The notes: generated from the letters alone by a model not told the origin. Shown: positions 49,407 through 60,270, counted from the first letter of the stretch. The stretch: DNA of 64,000 nt from an uncultured Pseudomonadota bacterium (GCA_903848935.1 CAINHO010000040.1:1-64000); one strand, 5' to 3'. Numbers and translations are program-made.

Positions 49407-50039
49407 ATGATAACTAATAGAAGACCCCCGACTGAAGAAAGGCGACATTTTTTTCGGATTCACGATGCGGTAAATTTGTCGTATCGCCTCATTGATGAAC
49501 AACAAATAAAATCGCCTATTCAAACGACCACAAGTTTGCTCGACAACTGCTCGCTGGCTTCGGCGTTAGAATTGATTGGCGAAGAATCTGCTGTCATTCA
49601 TGACAAATTGGAAAGAATTCATTCCGATTTTGCCGATTATTTGAAGCTATTGGATATTAAAATCAATCTGGTTGCCCAAGCGGTAATTGGATTAAGTAAA
49701 AGCAGTGAAATCGCCACTAATCAAACGCGCAATGCCAATATCAGCGTCTCTGGTCTGGGTTTTGATAATGATGAAAAGTTAAAAGTCGGTCAGTATTTAG
49801 AAATTAAAATGCTGTTAGTACACAGTACCGTTGTGATTGTGACGTATGCGAAAGTGATTCATTGCTTTAAACATACGAATATCCACGATGAGTCTTACGA
49901 TTATTTTGTCGGCGTGAATTATGAGAATATGAAAGAGACCGATGGCGATTTATTGAGTAAACACGTTGCGAAAAAACAATTGCAGCAAATTCGTCAACAA
50001 AAAGAAAAACAACATCATGCTGAACAGCAGCAAAATTAA
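49407..50039 (+). CDS. PilZ-domain protein
   Basis: 210 residues. The c-di-GMP-binding arginine motif lies near the N-terminus (ERRHFFRI), and the second motif appears as NISVSGLGF at ~110. The middle is helical (HDKLERIHSDFADYLKLLD), like the PilZ-associated segments of flagellar or envelope effectors. The C-terminus is Gln/Lys-rich. It is a possible effector of the diguanylate cyclases encoded elsewhere in the window. The final 23 bases overlap the birA start. Confidence 0.82.
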   Translation: MITNRRPPTEERRHFFRIHDAVNLSYRLIDEQQIKSPIQTTTSLLDNCSLASALELIGEESAVIHDKLERIHSDFADYLKLLDIKINLVAQAVIGLSKSSEIATNQTRNANISVSGLGFDNDEKLKVGQYLEIKMLLVHSTVVIVTYAKVIHCFKHTNIHDESYDYFVGVNYENMKETDGDLLSKHVAKKQLQQIRQQKEKQHHAEQQQN

Positions 50040-50802
50040 CTCACATTTAACCGAGACGGCACAGCGCGTGTGTTTTGCGTTAGATGTTTTCCCGTGCATC
50101 GATTCCACGAACAGCTATTTAATGGCTCGCGCTCAAGTCGATGCGCCCTCGGGCAGTGTTTGTTTTGCCGAAGAACAAACGGCGGGCAAAGGTCGACGTG
50201 GTCGGCAATGGATTTCACCGCAAGGACAAAATATCTACGGTTCATTTTTGTGGCGATTCAGCAGCGTAGCAGGATTGGGCGGGTTGAGTTTAGCGATTGG
50301 CGTGGGAGTGATTCGTGTTTTGCGGAAACACGGCATTGGCAATGTCGGTTTGAAATGGCCGAATGATATTTACAGCGACGGTAAAAAATTGGGCGGTATT
50401 CTCATCGAAGTCACGTCGCACACCGATGGCAGCGCGAGTGCGGTGATTGGTTTAGGGTTAAATTTTAATTTGCCGCCCAACCTCGATGGCATCACGCAAG
50501 CCTATACCAATTTGTGCGAAGTTGCACCAGACGTGGTGTTGGAACGTAATTTTGTGATCGCGCAATTATTGAATGAATTATTACCGATTGCCTCGACATT
50601 TGAAGCGCAAACGTTAGCGGCGTATTTGGACGAATGGCGTGATTACGATTGTTTATTCGGTAAGCAGGTGAATTTATTTGTCGGTTCGCAGCAAATCAGC
50701 GGTATCGTGCAAGGTATCGACGAAAACGGTTTATTAAAATTGCAGCGTGACGATGGCACGATTCAAACGTTTGCGTCGGGTGAAGTGAGTTTTAGCGCGT
50801 GA
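50017..50802 (+). CDS. birA: Biotin-protein ligase (BirA, without DNA-binding domain)
   Basis: 261 residues from ATG 50017. It attaches biotin to acetyl-CoA carboxylase via biotinyl-AMP. The catalytic motif GKGRRGRQW and KWPNDIYSDGKKLGG are intact. The C-terminal SH3-like cap is present (GIVQGIDENGLLKLQ). The N-terminal winged-helix of E. coli BirA is missing, so this form should not repress transcription. It overlaps the PilZ gene upstream and coaX by four bases (GTGA) downstream. Confidence 0.93.
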   Translation: MLNSSKINSHLTETAQRVCFALDVFPCIDSTNSYLMARAQVDAPSGSVCFAEEQTAGKGRRGRQWISPQGQNIYGSFLWRFSSVAGLGGLSLAIGVGVIRVLRKHGIGNVGLKWPNDIYSDGKKLGGILIEVTSHTDGSASAVIGLGLNFNLPPNLDGITQAYTNLCEVAPDVVLERNFVIAQLLNELLPIASTFEAQTLAAYLDEWRDYDCLFGKQVNLFVGSQQISGIVQGIDENGLLKLQRDDGTIQTFASGEVSFSA

Positions 50803-51590
50803 ATTTGCTGCTCGATTTAGGTAATAGCCGTTTGAAATGGGCGTGTGCTGAAAATAGTCAGTTACAACTCGGGCAAACGTTGCCGCATTCTGAAATTACA
50901 TCACAAACGTTATGCGCCTTATGGCAAGACTTACGCCCTGAAAAGATTGGGATTTCATGCGTCGGTAAAGCAGAACTGTTGAACGTAATTACAACAGTGA
51001 CGCGGGAATTGTGGCGCGATGTTCCCATTCATTTTGCGACGACGCAAACGCAGGCTTTTGGTGTCACGAACGGTTATTTACAACCCGAAAAATTAGGGGT
51101 GGATCGCTGGCTGGCATTGATTGCGGTGCGACAAAAAACGAATGCGCCGGTTTGCGTGGTGGATTGTGGCACAGCGATAACGGTAGACGTTTTGGATACG
51201 GACGGAAAACATCAAGGCGGGTTGATTTGTGCGGGACTGACGTTAATGAAAACCGCCCTCGCCTTCAATACCGCCGATTTGCCATTAGCGAATTCACCGC
51301 ATAATGTCGGACTGGCAATTGAAACTGAAACGGCAATTTATAATGGAACATTGTTCGCCGCGTGTGGACTGATTGAACGAGTGATGTCCGAATTACCTGC
51401 AAATACAGCGTTATTTTTAACGGGTGGCGACGCGCCAATTATTGCCGCACACACACGCAAACCGTTCACCCTTGAAACAGATTTGGTGTTGCAAGGATTG
51501 GCGATTTTTTTGAATGTTTCAATCCACATCCGACCTCATCCGTCGAATGACAAAGCCATCGACAGATTGAGGTCAATGAAATTACTTTAA
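50799..51590 (+). CDS. coaX: Type III pantothenate kinase (CoaX)
   Basis: 263 residues from GTG 50799, overlapping the birA stop as GTGA. It phosphorylates pantothenate in the first step of CoA synthesis. ASKHA-fold motifs are LLLDLGNSRLKW, LGVDRWLALI and VVDCGTAITVDVL. The birA-coaX pair is common in bacteria. The extra C-terminal tail (HIRPHPSNDKAIDRLRS) is not typical and could be a frame run-on. Confidence 0.94.
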   Translation: MNLLLDLGNSRLKWACAENSQLQLGQTLPHSEITSQTLCALWQDLRPEKIGISCVGKAELLNVITTVTRELWRDVPIHFATTQTQAFGVTNGYLQPEKLGVDRWLALIAVRQKTNAPVCVVDCGTAITVDVLDTDGKHQGGLICAGLTLMKTALAFNTADLPLANSPHNVGLAIETETAIYNGTLFAACGLIERVMSELPANTALFLTGGDAPIIAAHTRKPFTLETDLVLQGLAIFLNVSIHIRPHPSNDKAIDRLRSMKLL

Positions 51591-51604
51591 AATTCAATTT
51601 AAAA

Positions 51605-51639
51605 AAAACCACGCAGAACAAACGCCCTGCGTGGTTTTT
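51605..51639. terminator. Bidirectional terminator between coaX and xfp
   Basis: AAAACCACGCAG pairs perfectly with CTGCGTGGTTTT, flanked by A and T runs on both sides. It serves the convergent coaX (plus) and xfp (minus) genes. Confidence 0.9.
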
Positions 51640-51659
51640 CGGTTTAAAAAAACGACGTA

Positions 51660-54047
51660 TTAGCCCGTTGGATTTGACCACTTCCAGTTTTGAATCTCTG
51701 GCATATCTTCGCCGTATTGCGAAATATAACGTTTGTGATCAATCAATTTGTTACGCAACGCTTGTTTTAAATAAACCGCTTGATCCGCCAAACGTGGTAC
51801 GCGGTCGATTGCATCCATTGCCAAATGGAAGCGATCGACTTCATTCATCACCACCATATCGAACGGTGTTGACGTGGTGCCTTCTTCTTTATAACCGCGA
51901 ACATGGATATTTGCATGATTGCTGCGGCGATAGGTCAAACGATGAATCAACCAAGGATAACCGTGATATGCAAAAACGACTGGTTTGTCATGTGTAAATA
52001 ATTCAGTGAAATCTGCATCACTCAAACCATTTGGATGTTCACTATCAGGTTGTAATTTCATCAAATTCACCACGTTAATCACGCGGATTTTCAAATCGGG
52101 TACTTCATGACGCAAAATATCAACTGCCGCTAAACATTCTAAAGTTGGAACATCGCCCGCACACGCCATTACGACATCTGGTGATGAACCGTGATCATTA
52201 CTCGCCCATTCCCAAACGCTCACACCGGCTTCGCAATGTTTCGCCGCTGCGTCCATTGATAACCATTGTGGCGCAGGTTGTTTACCCGCGACGATAACGT
52301 TCACATAATTACGACTACGCAAAACGTGATCGGTCACAGACAAAAGCGTATTCGCATCAGGTGGTAAATAAACTCGAATCACTTCGGCTTTTTTATTCAC
52401 AACATGATCGATAAAACCAGGGTCTTGGTGTGAAAAACCGTTGTGATCTTGTCGCCAAACGTGTGAAGTCAATAAATAATTCAACGAAGCAATCGGTCTG
52501 CGCCATGGAATATGATTCGTGGTTTTGAGCCATTTTGCGTGTTGGTTGAACATCGAATCGATAAGGTGAATAAAGGCTTCGTAGCACGAAAAGAAACCAT
52601 GACGACCTGTGAGCAAATAGCCTTCGAGCCAACCTTGGCAAGTATGTTCGCTCAAGATTTCCATTACACGACCATCTTGTGATAAATCGGTGTCTTCGGG
52701 CAGAATTTTTTCCATCCAAACGCGCGACGTTTCTTCAAACACATCGTCCCAACGATTCGATGAAGTTTCATCGGGACCAAAAATACGGAAGTTTTTCTGT
52801 TCCCGATTATTTTTCATTACGTCACGCAAGAACGAACCCATCACACGGGTCGCTTCCGCATCGACCGAGCCTGGAGTCGGTACGTCAACTGCATAATTAC
52901 GGAAATCTGGCATCCGTAAATCATGCAATAAAACCCCGCCATTCGCGTGCGGATTATCGCCAATACGACGTTGACCTTTGGGCGCGAGGTCTTTTAATTC
53001 TTGTAATGGCGAACCATTTGCATCGAACAATTCTTCAGGTTTATAACTTTTCAACCACGATTCTAAAATCGTAATATGTCCAGGATTATTCGCTAAACCC
53101 GACAATGGCACTTGATGTGAACGCCAAAAATCTTCGGTTTTTTTGCCATCAACACTTTCAGGCCCTGTCCAACCTTTTGGTGTCCGCATGATAATCATCG
53201 GCCAGCGTGGACGTTCGATAACTGCACCGTTTGCATTACGCGCTTGATGTTGAATCGCTTTAATCGTGGTTAAACAACTTTCTAAAACTGCCGCCATTTT
53301 TGGATGCACAATTTCAGGGTCACAACCTTCAACGTAATGCACGTCGTAGCCATAACCTTCAAATAATTTGGTCAATTCTTCTTCACTGATACGGCTTAAA
53401 AGCGTTGGATTAGCGATTTTGTAACCATTCAAATGTAAAATTGGCAACACCGCGCCATCACGCGCAGGGTTTAAAAATTTGTTTGAATGCCACGAAGCCG
53501 CCATTGGACCTGTTTCTGCTTCGCCATCACCAATCACGCAGCACGCAATCAAATCAGGATTATCAAACACGTTGCCGTAAGCATGTGACAGTGCGTAACC
53601 TAATTCACCGCCTTCGTGAATTGAGCCTGGTGTTTCAGGTGCGACGTGACTTGGAATGCCGCCTGGAAAAGAAAACTGATGAAATAAATTCTTCATGCCT
53701 TCTTTATCCAACGAAATGTTTGGATAAAACTCGCTGTAAGTCCCTTCTAACCAGCAATTCGCCACCATTGCAGGGCCGCCATGACCAGGGCCACAGATAA
53801 AAATCATGTTCAAATCGTGTTCTTTAATTAACCGATTGATATGCACATGAATAAAATTCAACCCAGGAGTCGTTCCCCAATGTCCCAATAAACGCGGTTT
53901 GATGTGCGAAATGTTTAACGGTTCAGTTAACAGTGGATTACCGAGCAAATAAATTTGACCGACAGACAAATAGTTTGCCGCCCGCCAGTAAGCGTTCATT
54001 TTCGCTTGTAACGTTGAATCGAGTTTGAAATCGTATGTTTTTTCCAC
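51660..54047 (-). CDS. xfp: Xylulose-5-phosphate/fructose-6-phosphate phosphoketolase (Xfp)
   Basis: 795 residues from GTG 54047, which has AAGGTG six bases upstream. A longer frame to 54116 would overlap ackA. It splits xylulose-5-phosphate or fructose-6-phosphate with phosphate into acetyl phosphate plus a triose or tetrose phosphate. Motifs: [37 protein letters not shown] and the TPP-Mg site GDGEAETGP. ackA lies 10 bases upstream in the same orientation, so acetyl phosphate goes straight to acetate and ATP. In RuMP methylotrophs this bypasses pyruvate decarboxylation. Confidence 0.97.
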   Translation of the reverse strand: MEKTYDFKLDSTLQAKMNAYWRAANYLSVGQIYLLGNPLLTEPLNISHIKPRLLGHWGTTPGLNFIHVHINRLIKEHDLNMIFICGPGHGGPAMVANCWLEGTYSEFYPNISLDKEGMKNLFHQFSFPGGIPSHVAPETPGSIHEGGELGYALSHAYGNVFDNPDLIACCVIGDGEAETGPMAASWHSNKFLNPARDGAVLPILHLNGYKIANPTLLSRISEEELTKLFEGYGYDVHYVEGCDPEIVHPKMAAVLESCLTTIKAIQHQARNANGAVIERPRWPMIIMRTPKGWTGPESVDGKKTEDFWRSHQVPLSGLANNPGHITILESWLKSYKPEELFDANGSPLQELKDLAPKGQRRIGDNPHANGGVLLHDLRMPDFRNYAVDVPTPGSVDAEATRVMGSFLRDVMKNNREQKNFRIFGPDETSSNRWDDVFEETSRVWMEKILPEDTDLSQDGRVMEILSEHTCQGWLEGYLLTGRHGFFSCYEAFIHLIDSMFNQHAKWLKTTNHIPWRRPIASLNYLLTSHVWRQDHNGFSHQDPGFIDHVVNKKAEVIRVYLPPDANTLLSVTDHVLRSRNYVNVIVAGKQPAPQWLSMDAAAKHCEAGVSVWEWASNDHGSSPDVVMACAGDVPTLECLAAVDILRHEVPDLKIRVINVVNLMKLQPDSEHPNGLSDADFTELFTHDKPVVFAYHGYPWLIHRLTYRRSNHANIHVRGYKEEGTTSTPFDMVVMNEVDRFHLAMDAIDRVPRLADQAVYLKQALRNKLIDHKRYISQYGEDMPEIQNWKWSNPTG

Positions 54048-54057
54048 AATAAGCACC

Positions 54058-55245
54058 TTATGATTGAACAATAAAAGCCTGAATTTGTTGCGCGATTTCG
54101 CGCTCTTCTTCGGCATGGATTACAAAAATACGCGAGCGACTGGAATGGTCGCTGATGTCGATATTACTACTAAATCGTTGTTGATTTAAATCGGAATTGA
54201 GCGAAAACCCCAAACCATTTAAATCCTCTAAAATTTTCTGCCGAATTGCGGGAGCATTTTCACCAATGCCACCAGTAAAAATCAGCGCATCGACGTGACC
54301 ATTTAGCACCGCAAAATAAGCACCGACGTATTTCTTCACACGATAGCAGAACAAGTTTAAAGCTATGTGACAAGATTCATCGCCGTGTTCCGCTTTGTTC
54401 AAAATTGTTCGCATATCGGTTTCGCCGCATACGCCTTGCAAACCACTCTGTTTATTTAACAAGCGGTTAATGTCTTCAATGGTTCTGCCTTCGCGTTGCA
54501 ACGTAATCGCAATCATGGGGTCAATATCACCGCAACGACTCGCCATCACTAAACCTTCAGTAGGCGAAAATCCCATCGATGTATCGACACTCACGCCATT
54601 TTTAACGGCTGTAGCACTCGCGCCGCCGCCTAAATGCAAAATAATCACATTCAAATTTTCAGGCGATTTCTTCAACATAACGCTCGCTGCATTCACACTG
54701 TGTTGGCAGGAAATACCGTGAAAACCATAACGATAAAAATCCACGTTTGCGGATAATTTTTCGGGAATCGCATAACGCCCCGCGTAATCAGGAATCTGAC
54801 GATGAAACGCCGTATCGAAAACTGCAAATTGCGGCACATTGGCAAATAATTCTTCTGCCATTTCAATACCCAAACGATTGGGCGGATTGTGCAATGGCGC
54901 GTAATTATCAAGTTGAGCGATTTGACTTAAAACTTCGGGCGTAATCAGAGTGATTTTTTTGAAAGTCGCACCACCGTGAACGACCCGATGCCCAATTGCA
55001 GAAAGGACTAACTGATTTTCGGCTAACCAGTTTTGCCATTGATGATAAAGAAATGCGAGGGTATTTTTTGCGTCGTGAATGCTTTGGTCGTGGTGAGAAA
55101 ATTTCTCACCTTGCACATTCACGCCGTTAATTGATAAGCCATCGGTTGCGCCGTAATCGGCATTTAACGTGGCTTTGACATTTAAATCGTCGTCGAATAA
55201 TTGCGTTTTGACTGACGTACTACCTACATTAACGATGAGTTTCAT
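54058..55245 (-). CDS. ackA: Acetate kinase (AckA)
   Basis: 395 residues. It interconverts acetyl phosphate plus ADP and acetate plus ATP. ASKHA-fold motifs are [15 protein letters not shown] (phosphate 1), [11 protein letters not shown], the adenosine-loop [13 protein letters not shown] and [12 protein letters not shown]. It is first in a two-gene unit with xfp, 10 bases apart, and is preceded by a terminator that insulates it from the sulfite reductase operon. Confidence 0.97.
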   Translation of the reverse strand: MKLIVNVGSTSVKTQLFDDDLNVKATLNADYGATDGLSINGVNVQGEKFSHHDQSIHDAKNTLAFLYHQWQNWLAENQLVLSAIGHRVVHGGATFKKITLITPEVLSQIAQLDNYAPLHNPPNRLGIEMAEELFANVPQFAVFDTAFHRQIPDYAGRYAIPEKLSANVDFYRYGFHGISCQHSVNAASVMLKKSPENLNVIILHLGGGASATAVKNGVSVDTSMGFSPTEGLVMASRCGDIDPMIAITLQREGRTIEDINRLLNKQSGLQGVCGETDMRTILNKAEHGDESCHIALNLFCYRVKKYVGAYFAVLNGHVDALIFTGGIGENAPAIRQKILEDLNGLGFSLNSDLNQQRFSSNIDISDHSSRSRIFVIHAEEEREIAQQIQAFIVQS

Positions 55246-55284
55246 TTTTTAAGCCTTTTATGATGACGTTAAGTTTTTGCCAAC

Positions 55285-55324
55285 AAAAAAGCCCCGTGGA
55301 ATCAAATTTCACGGGGCTTTTTTA
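55285..55324 (-). terminator. Terminator after the sulfite reductase operon
   Basis: AAAAAAGCCCCGTG and CACGGGGCTTTTTT form a strong stem around an 11-nt loop. It lies between the DUF934 gene stop (55335) and the ackA start (55245). Confidence 0.88.
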
Positions 55325-55334
55325 TGACGATTTT

Positions 55335-55766
55335 TTACTGATAAAAAGCCGTAAAATCCTGCAACGTCGCATGGGTTTGTTGCAAGTTTTCTGGATTAAA
55401 TCCATTCACACCGACACGAGAAAAATAAAACGCTTGGTCAGCTAGATATTTTCCAACCGCGCGAATTTCCCCTTGAAAACCATAACGATGCCGTAATAAA
55501 TACGCCTGCGAAAAACTACGTCCATCCATGAAATCGGCAACGTTTAATTCTATTAACGCAAACAAACCTAAATCTGCGCCTAACGTTGAAATATCGTCTG
55601 TCGATGAAAGTCGCACGCCTAAATTTCCAGCGTGTTTCGACAATTCTGCTTTTTCAGCATTCCAACGCGCCAACGACACGCAGATACTGCCCGCGACAAC
55701 CGGTGCGTCATCGTCCAAAAACGTCCAATGATTTTCGATCAGCTGATTATTTTTAATGATTTGCAT
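55335..55766 (-). CDS. DUF934-family sulfite reduction accessory protein
   Basis: 143 residues. The RWNAEKAELSKHAGNLGVRL, DGRSFSQAYLLRHRYGF and GEIRAVGKYLADQAFY stretches are those of DUF934 proteins. These are almost always encoded right after cysI-type sulfite reductases and are proposed to be accessory to sulfite reduction. It overlaps the reductase gene by 14 bases. The biochemical role is not established. Confidence 0.9.
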   Translation of the reverse strand: MQIIKNNQLIENHWTFLDDDAPVVAGSICVSLARWNAEKAELSKHAGNLGVRLSSTDDISTLGADLGLFALIELNVADFMDGRSFSQAYLLRHRYGFQGEIRAVGKYLADQAFYFSRVGVNGFNPENLQQTHATLQDFTAFYQ

Positions 55767-57405
55767 AAACTTTCACCTTAAATGGTTCGATGCCAACGCG
55801 GTTGACGGTTTCTAAAAAGGTTTCTTCGTGCAAACGTTGTTGAACGTAGACTTCCAAAATTGTGCCGACGGCTTGAGCGATTTCATTTTTAGGAACTGCC
55901 GCCCCTAAACGTTCACCGATGGCGGCTTCATTCGCCGATGACCCACCGAGCGTGAGTTGATACCATTCCACGCCTTTTTTATCCACACCCAAAATGCCGA
56001 TGTGTCCGACACTTTGATGGGCGCAACCATTTACACAGCCCGACATATTGATTTTTACGTCGCCAATATCGTGCAAATAATCCATGTCGTCGAGGATTTC
56101 GTTAATTTCTTTCGCAATGCCGATTGAACCGGCGTTTGCTAATGAACAGAAATCTAAACCTGGACAACAAATCATATCCGTCGCGGTACCGATGTTAGGC
56201 GTAGCAAGTTGCGCCGCATTTAATAATTGCCACAATTGAAATAAATCGGCTTGTTTCACGTCGGCAAAAACTAAATTTTGACGATGCGTGCTGCGAACTT
56301 CACCAAAACTGTAACGTGCTGCTAAATCTGCCACCGTGTCTAATTGTTTATCCGTCAAATCACCGGGTGGTGTTTCGGGATGTTTCAATGATAAAAAGAC
56401 GGCGCGATAACCAGCCACTTTATGTTCAACGGTGTTATGTTCAACCCATTTTGCAAAGGTTTTATTTTCGTGGCAATACTGTGCAAAAGTAACATTTCCA
56501 GCCGCTTTTTTATCGTAATCAAACGGTTTGAAATACGATTTCATGACTGCAAAACGTTCGTCGCTGACTTCCAAACCGTCACGAATTAACGCCCATTCTT
56601 GTTCAACCATTTCGTTGAATTTTTCCAAACCTTCTTCTTTTACTAAAATTTTGATGCGGGCTTTGTATTTGTTATCGCGACGACCAAATAAATTGTAGAT
56701 TCGCAACGTGGCTTCCAAATAAGACAGAATATGTTTTTTGTCCAAGAAGGGTTTGATAACTTGTCCAATAATTGGCGTGCGTCCTAAACCGCCACCCACT
56801 AACACCCTAAAACCCACTTCGCCTGCGTCATTTTCAACCAAATGCAGCCCAATATCGTGAAATTGCGTTGCCGCTCTATCGTCGCGTGAACCGCTAACGG
56901 CGATTTTGAATTTACGGGGTAACCAATCAAATTCAGGATGTAGCGTTGTCCATTGGCGAATCAACTCGCAATATGGACGCGGATCTTCGATTTCATCCAC
57001 ACTTACGCCCGCCAAATGGTCGCTGGTGGTGTTACGCATACAATTTCCGCTGGTTTGAATCGCGTGCATTTGCACTTCCGCGAGTTCCGCCAAAATATCA
57101 GGAATTTGCTCTAACTTTGGCCAGTTAAATTGCACATTTTGGCGTGTTGTGACGTGGCAATAATTTTTGTCGTACGTCCGCGCAATATGCGCGAGTTTGT
57201 GCAATTGCTTTGAATTTAAAACGCCGTAAGGAATCGCCACGCGCAACATGGGCGAATGCTTTTGAATGTAAACACCATTTCTTAAACGTAAATTCCGATA
57301 ACCATCTTCGGAAATTTCGCCGTTTAGAAACTGTTCAGTTTGCCGCCGGAATTGCGCGACTCGTTCTTCAATGAGAATTTGATCGTTGTGATTATATTGA
57401 TACAT
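55753..57405 (-). CDS. cysI: Sulfite reductase haemoprotein (CysI type)
   Basis: 550 residues from ATG 57405, giving the family N-terminus YQYNHNDQILIEERVAQFRRQ. It reduces sulfite to sulfide for assimilation. Ferredoxin-type half-domains are followed by the four cysteines that bind the [4Fe-4S]-sirohaem centre (CCPGLDFC, then SGCVNGCAHQ). Assimilatory nitrite reductase shares the fold, but the DUF934 partner favours sulfite. No cysJ flavoprotein is adjacent, so the electron donor is unknown. An upstream extension to 57504 lacks family similarity. Confidence 0.92.
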   Translation of the reverse strand: MYQYNHNDQILIEERVAQFRRQTEQFLNGEISEDGYRNLRLRNGVYIQKHSPMLRVAIPYGVLNSKQLHKLAHIARTYDKNYCHVTTRQNVQFNWPKLEQIPDILAELAEVQMHAIQTSGNCMRNTTSDHLAGVSVDEIEDPRPYCELIRQWTTLHPEFDWLPRKFKIAVSGSRDDRAATQFHDIGLHLVENDAGEVGFRVLVGGGLGRTPIIGQVIKPFLDKKHILSYLEATLRIYNLFGRRDNKYKARIKILVKEEGLEKFNEMVEQEWALIRDGLEVSDERFAVMKSYFKPFDYDKKAAGNVTFAQYCHENKTFAKWVEHNTVEHKVAGYRAVFLSLKHPETPPGDLTDKQLDTVADLAARYSFGEVRSTHRQNLVFADVKQADLFQLWQLLNAAQLATPNIGTATDMICCPGLDFCSLANAGSIGIAKEINEILDDMDYLHDIGDVKINMSGCVNGCAHQSVGHIGILGVDKKGVEWYQLTLGGSSANEAAIGERLGAAVPKNEIAQAVGTILEVYVQQRLHEETFLETVNRVGIEPFKVKVYANH

Positions 57406-57550
57406 TTGAATGAATTTCGGAGCCTGAAAAAGGCGGATAAAATGAGCCGCAATCATATAGTACGCGCCATAAAATGACAAAATTTTATGGTTTGGTGATA
57501 ACATAATCAGTTGATGTATATTTAAATTTTTATAAAAAAATGGAGGATGT

Positions 57551-58909
57551 ATGAAGTTAGTTGTATTGGCATTGTTAGCCTTTTTGCTACCGCAATTTGC
57601 GTTTGCAGAAGGCTTTCAAAATTTAGACATGACGGGAACGGAACGCGGCATTTATACCGTGTTAATTTTCATCATTGCTTACGGTTTCGTGATGACCGAA
57701 GAATTTACGCACATGCGTAAATCGAAACCCGTTATTTTGGCGGCAGGTATTATTTGGGCGCACGCAGCTCTTTTGGCGCAACAAAAAGGCGTGCCGACAC
57801 ACGAAATGCACTTGGCGTTTGAGCATGACGTAAAAGAATATGCTGAATTGATGTTGTTTTTGCTCGTGGCAATGACATTTATCAATTCAATGGCGGAACG
57901 TAATGTATTTGAAGCGTTGCGTTCATGGTTGGTCAGAAAACAATTCGGCTATCGTCAATTGTTTTTAATCACGGGCATCATTACCTTTTTCTTATCAGCA
58001 GTCGCCGATAATTTAACGGCAGCATTATTGGTTGGCGCGGTCGTTATGGCAGTGGGCGCAGACAATGAAAAATTTGTCAGCATCGGTTTTGTGAATTTAG
58101 TGATTGCAGCAAACGCGGGTGGCGCATTCTGTCCGTTTGGCGATATTACGACGTTGATGGTGTGGCAAGCAGGTTATGCCGAATTCTTCGACTTCTTCAA
58201 ATTATTCTTACCGTCCGTCGCAAATTACGCGATTCCAGCAGCGATTATGTATTGGGCTGTTCCAAATGAACAGCCGAAAGCAACCAATGAAGCAGCGGTG
58301 CAATTAAAACCAGGTGCGTTAATTATTTGCTTCATGTTCTTATGCACGATTGGCGCGGCCGTTAGCTTTAAACAAGTATTTCATTTACCCCCTTTCATGG
58401 GCATGATGACCGGCTTGTCGGTATTGATGTTGTTCGGTTATTACTTGAAAATGCAAGCGCATAAAAAAGGCGAACACGGTTTCGACATCTTCAACAAAGT
58501 GATGCACGCAGAATGGGATACTTTGTTATTCTTTTTCGGTGTAGTTTTCGCGGTAGGCGGTTTAGGTTATATCGGTTATTTGGAATTGTTATCTAGCGCG
58601 ATGTATGACGGTTTGGGTGCGACAACAGCAAACATTTTGGTCGGTTTGATTTCAGCAGTGGTTGATAACATTCCAGTGATGTTTGCGGTGTTGAACATGA
58701 GTTTGGATATGGATTTATATCAATGGTTGCTCGTTACTTTAACAGCAGGTGTTGGCGGTTCATTATTATCAGTAGGTTCAGCGGCTGGCGTAGCGTTAAT
58801 GGGTCAGTCAAATCATAAATATACGTTCTTTAGCCATTTGAAATGGACTCCTGCAATTGCAGCGGGTTATGCAGGTAGTATTTTTGTACATTATTTGATT
58901 AACGGTTAA
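57551..58909 (+). CDS. nhaD: NhaD-type sodium:proton antiporter
   Basis: 452 residues with a cleavable-looking N-terminal segment (LALLAFLLPQFAFA) and about twelve hydrophobic helices. NhaD hallmarks are NLTAALLVGAVV after AVAD, GGAFCPFGDITTLMVW and SAVVDNIPVMFAV. It exports sodium (or lithium) against protons, mainly at alkaline pH. The start has a strong GGAGG site. It is monocistronic and ends in a terminator shared with the convergent signalling cluster. Confidence 0.94.
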   Translation: MKLVVLALLAFLLPQFAFAEGFQNLDMTGTERGIYTVLIFIIAYGFVMTEEFTHMRKSKPVILAAGIIWAHAALLAQQKGVPTHEMHLAFEHDVKEYAELMLFLLVAMTFINSMAERNVFEALRSWLVRKQFGYRQLFLITGIITFFLSAVADNLTAALLVGAVVMAVGADNEKFVSIGFVNLVIAANAGGAFCPFGDITTLMVWQAGYAEFFDFFKLFLPSVANYAIPAAIMYWAVPNEQPKATNEAAVQLKPGALIICFMFLCTIGAAVSFKQVFHLPPFMGMMTGLSVLMLFGYYLKMQAHKKGEHGFDIFNKVMHAEWDTLLFFFGVVFAVGGLGYIGYLELLSSAMYDGLGATTANILVGLISAVVDNIPVMFAVLNMSLDMDLYQWLLVTLTAGVGGSLLSVGSAAGVALMGQSNHKYTFFSHLKWTPAIAAGYAGSIFVHYLING

Positions 58910-58933
58910 TTTTTAACGGTTTTTTCAAATTGT

Positions 58934-58972
58934 AAAAAAAAGCCCCGTCTAATTATTAGGCGGGGCTTTTTT
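58934..58972. terminator. Bidirectional terminator between nhaD and the signalling cluster
   Basis: AAGCCCCGTCTAA pairs with TTAGGCGGGGCTT, with A and T runs outside. It lies between convergent stop codons at 58909 and 58990. Confidence 0.9.
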
Positions 58973-58989
58973 GTTGGAAATAATTGATT

Positions 58990-60267
58990 TCAATCCTCTG
59001 ACCAGCATATTTGATTTCGTCCCGATTCTTTCGCGGTGTACATTGCACTATCCGCACGATTCAATACTATTTCGCTATCCATATCTCGCATGGACAGTAA
59101 TGCGGCACCAATACTGACCGTGATTTTCACCATGCCTTTAGGATCTTCAATAACGATTTCAGAAACTTGTTTCCGCAATCGTTCTGCCATAATCAGTGCC
59201 TCATCGCGTCCCGTATTGGGTAATAAAATGACAAATTCCTCACCGCCAAAACGCGCAGAAATATCAATGTTACGGGAGTTTTTTCGCACAACATTGGCAA
59301 AACTTTTTAACACTTCATCACCTGTTGCGTGTCCGTAAGTATCATTCACTCGTTTAAAAAAATCTAAATCCAACATTAACAATACTGCCGAACCACCAAG
59401 GCGTGAAATGCGGTCTGATTCTTGATCGAGGCGTTCTAAAAATACGCGCCGATTAAATAAACCTGTTAAAGGATCGGTATTCGCCATTTTGTACAGTATT
59501 TCTTCTAAGGCTTTACGTTCGCTAATGTTTTCTTTAATACCAATAAAATTAACAATTTCACCATGATTATTTTTTACGGGCGAAATACTCAAATCCTCGT
59601 GGTACAACGAGCCGTTTTTACGTTTATTGATAATTTCACCGCGCCAGTGTTTTCCAGCCTGTAAATTTCGCCACATATCTTCGTAAAATAACGCATTTTG
59701 TACGCCTGAGTTTATCAATTCATTGGGTTTCTGCCCAATTACCTCGCCTAAATCATAACCTGTCAAACTACTAAATGCGGGATTTGCCCATTTTATGATT
59801 GCATTTCTATCAGTAATCACAATGCCATTAGCAGCCGCTTCTAAAGCAGCCACTAGCAATTTGTTATGCTCTTCCATTTCAACACGAAGTAGCGCGTGAC
59901 GAATTACCCGCGCCAAACCATCAAAACCGAAATCTCCCTTAATCATGTAATCATTTGCACCAGCTTTCAATGCCGTCAGTGCAAATTCTGTATCGCCTCG
60001 ACCGGTAAGAACGACAATCGGCACGTCACCCGCCATTTGTCGGGCGATTTCCACAGTGTCCAATCCTTCTGAATCGGGTAACGATAAATCTAACAATATG
60101 ACTTCAAAAACCGAATCCATTAGTGCTTGTTTTGCTAAAGTTAATGATTCTACCCAAGTGACTTCAAAGTTGATTCCATGTGATTGTTTTAACGCCATTT
60201 TAACCAAATACGCATCGCCTGCTTCATCTTCAACAAGTAAGACACGAATAGATTTAGATTGATTCAT
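58990..60267 (-). CDS. Response regulator with PAS and GGDEF domains (diguanylate cyclase)
   Basis: 425 residues. The receiver domain (1-125) has acidic EDE near the start and phosphoacceptor Asp60. PAS/PAC occupies ~135-250 and GGDEF ~258-425 with active-site GGEEF at 341-345. The RxxD inhibitory site (RNID) lies five residues before it. It should make c-di-GMP on phosphorylation by a partner kinase. The gene follows the hybrid kinase by 3 bases, and the two receivers are strikingly similar, indicating duplication. Confidence 0.93.
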   Translation of the reverse strand: MNQSKSIRVLLVEDEAGDAYLVKMALKQSHGINFEVTWVESLTLAKQALMDSVFEVILLDLSLPDSEGLDTVEIARQMAGDVPIVVLTGRGDTEFALTALKAGANDYMIKGDFGFDGLARVIRHALLRVEMEEHNKLLVAALEAAANGIVITDRNAIIKWANPAFSSLTGYDLGEVIGQKPNELINSGVQNALFYEDMWRNLQAGKHWRGEIINKRKNGSLYHEDLSISPVKNNHGEIVNFIGIKENISERKALEEILYKMANTDPLTGLFNRRVFLERLDQESDRISRLGGSAVLLMLDLDFFKRVNDTYGHATGDEVLKSFANVVRKNSRNIDISARFGGEEFVILLPNTGRDEALIMAERLRKQVSEIVIEDPKGMVKITVSIGAALLSMRDMDSEIVLNRADSAMYTAKESGRNQICWSED

Positions 60268-60270
60268 TTT

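Noticed and set aside
54048-54116. Longer phosphoketolase start
   Set aside because: It would overlap the ackA stop region; GTG 54047 has a well-spaced AAGGTG and gives the expected N-terminus.
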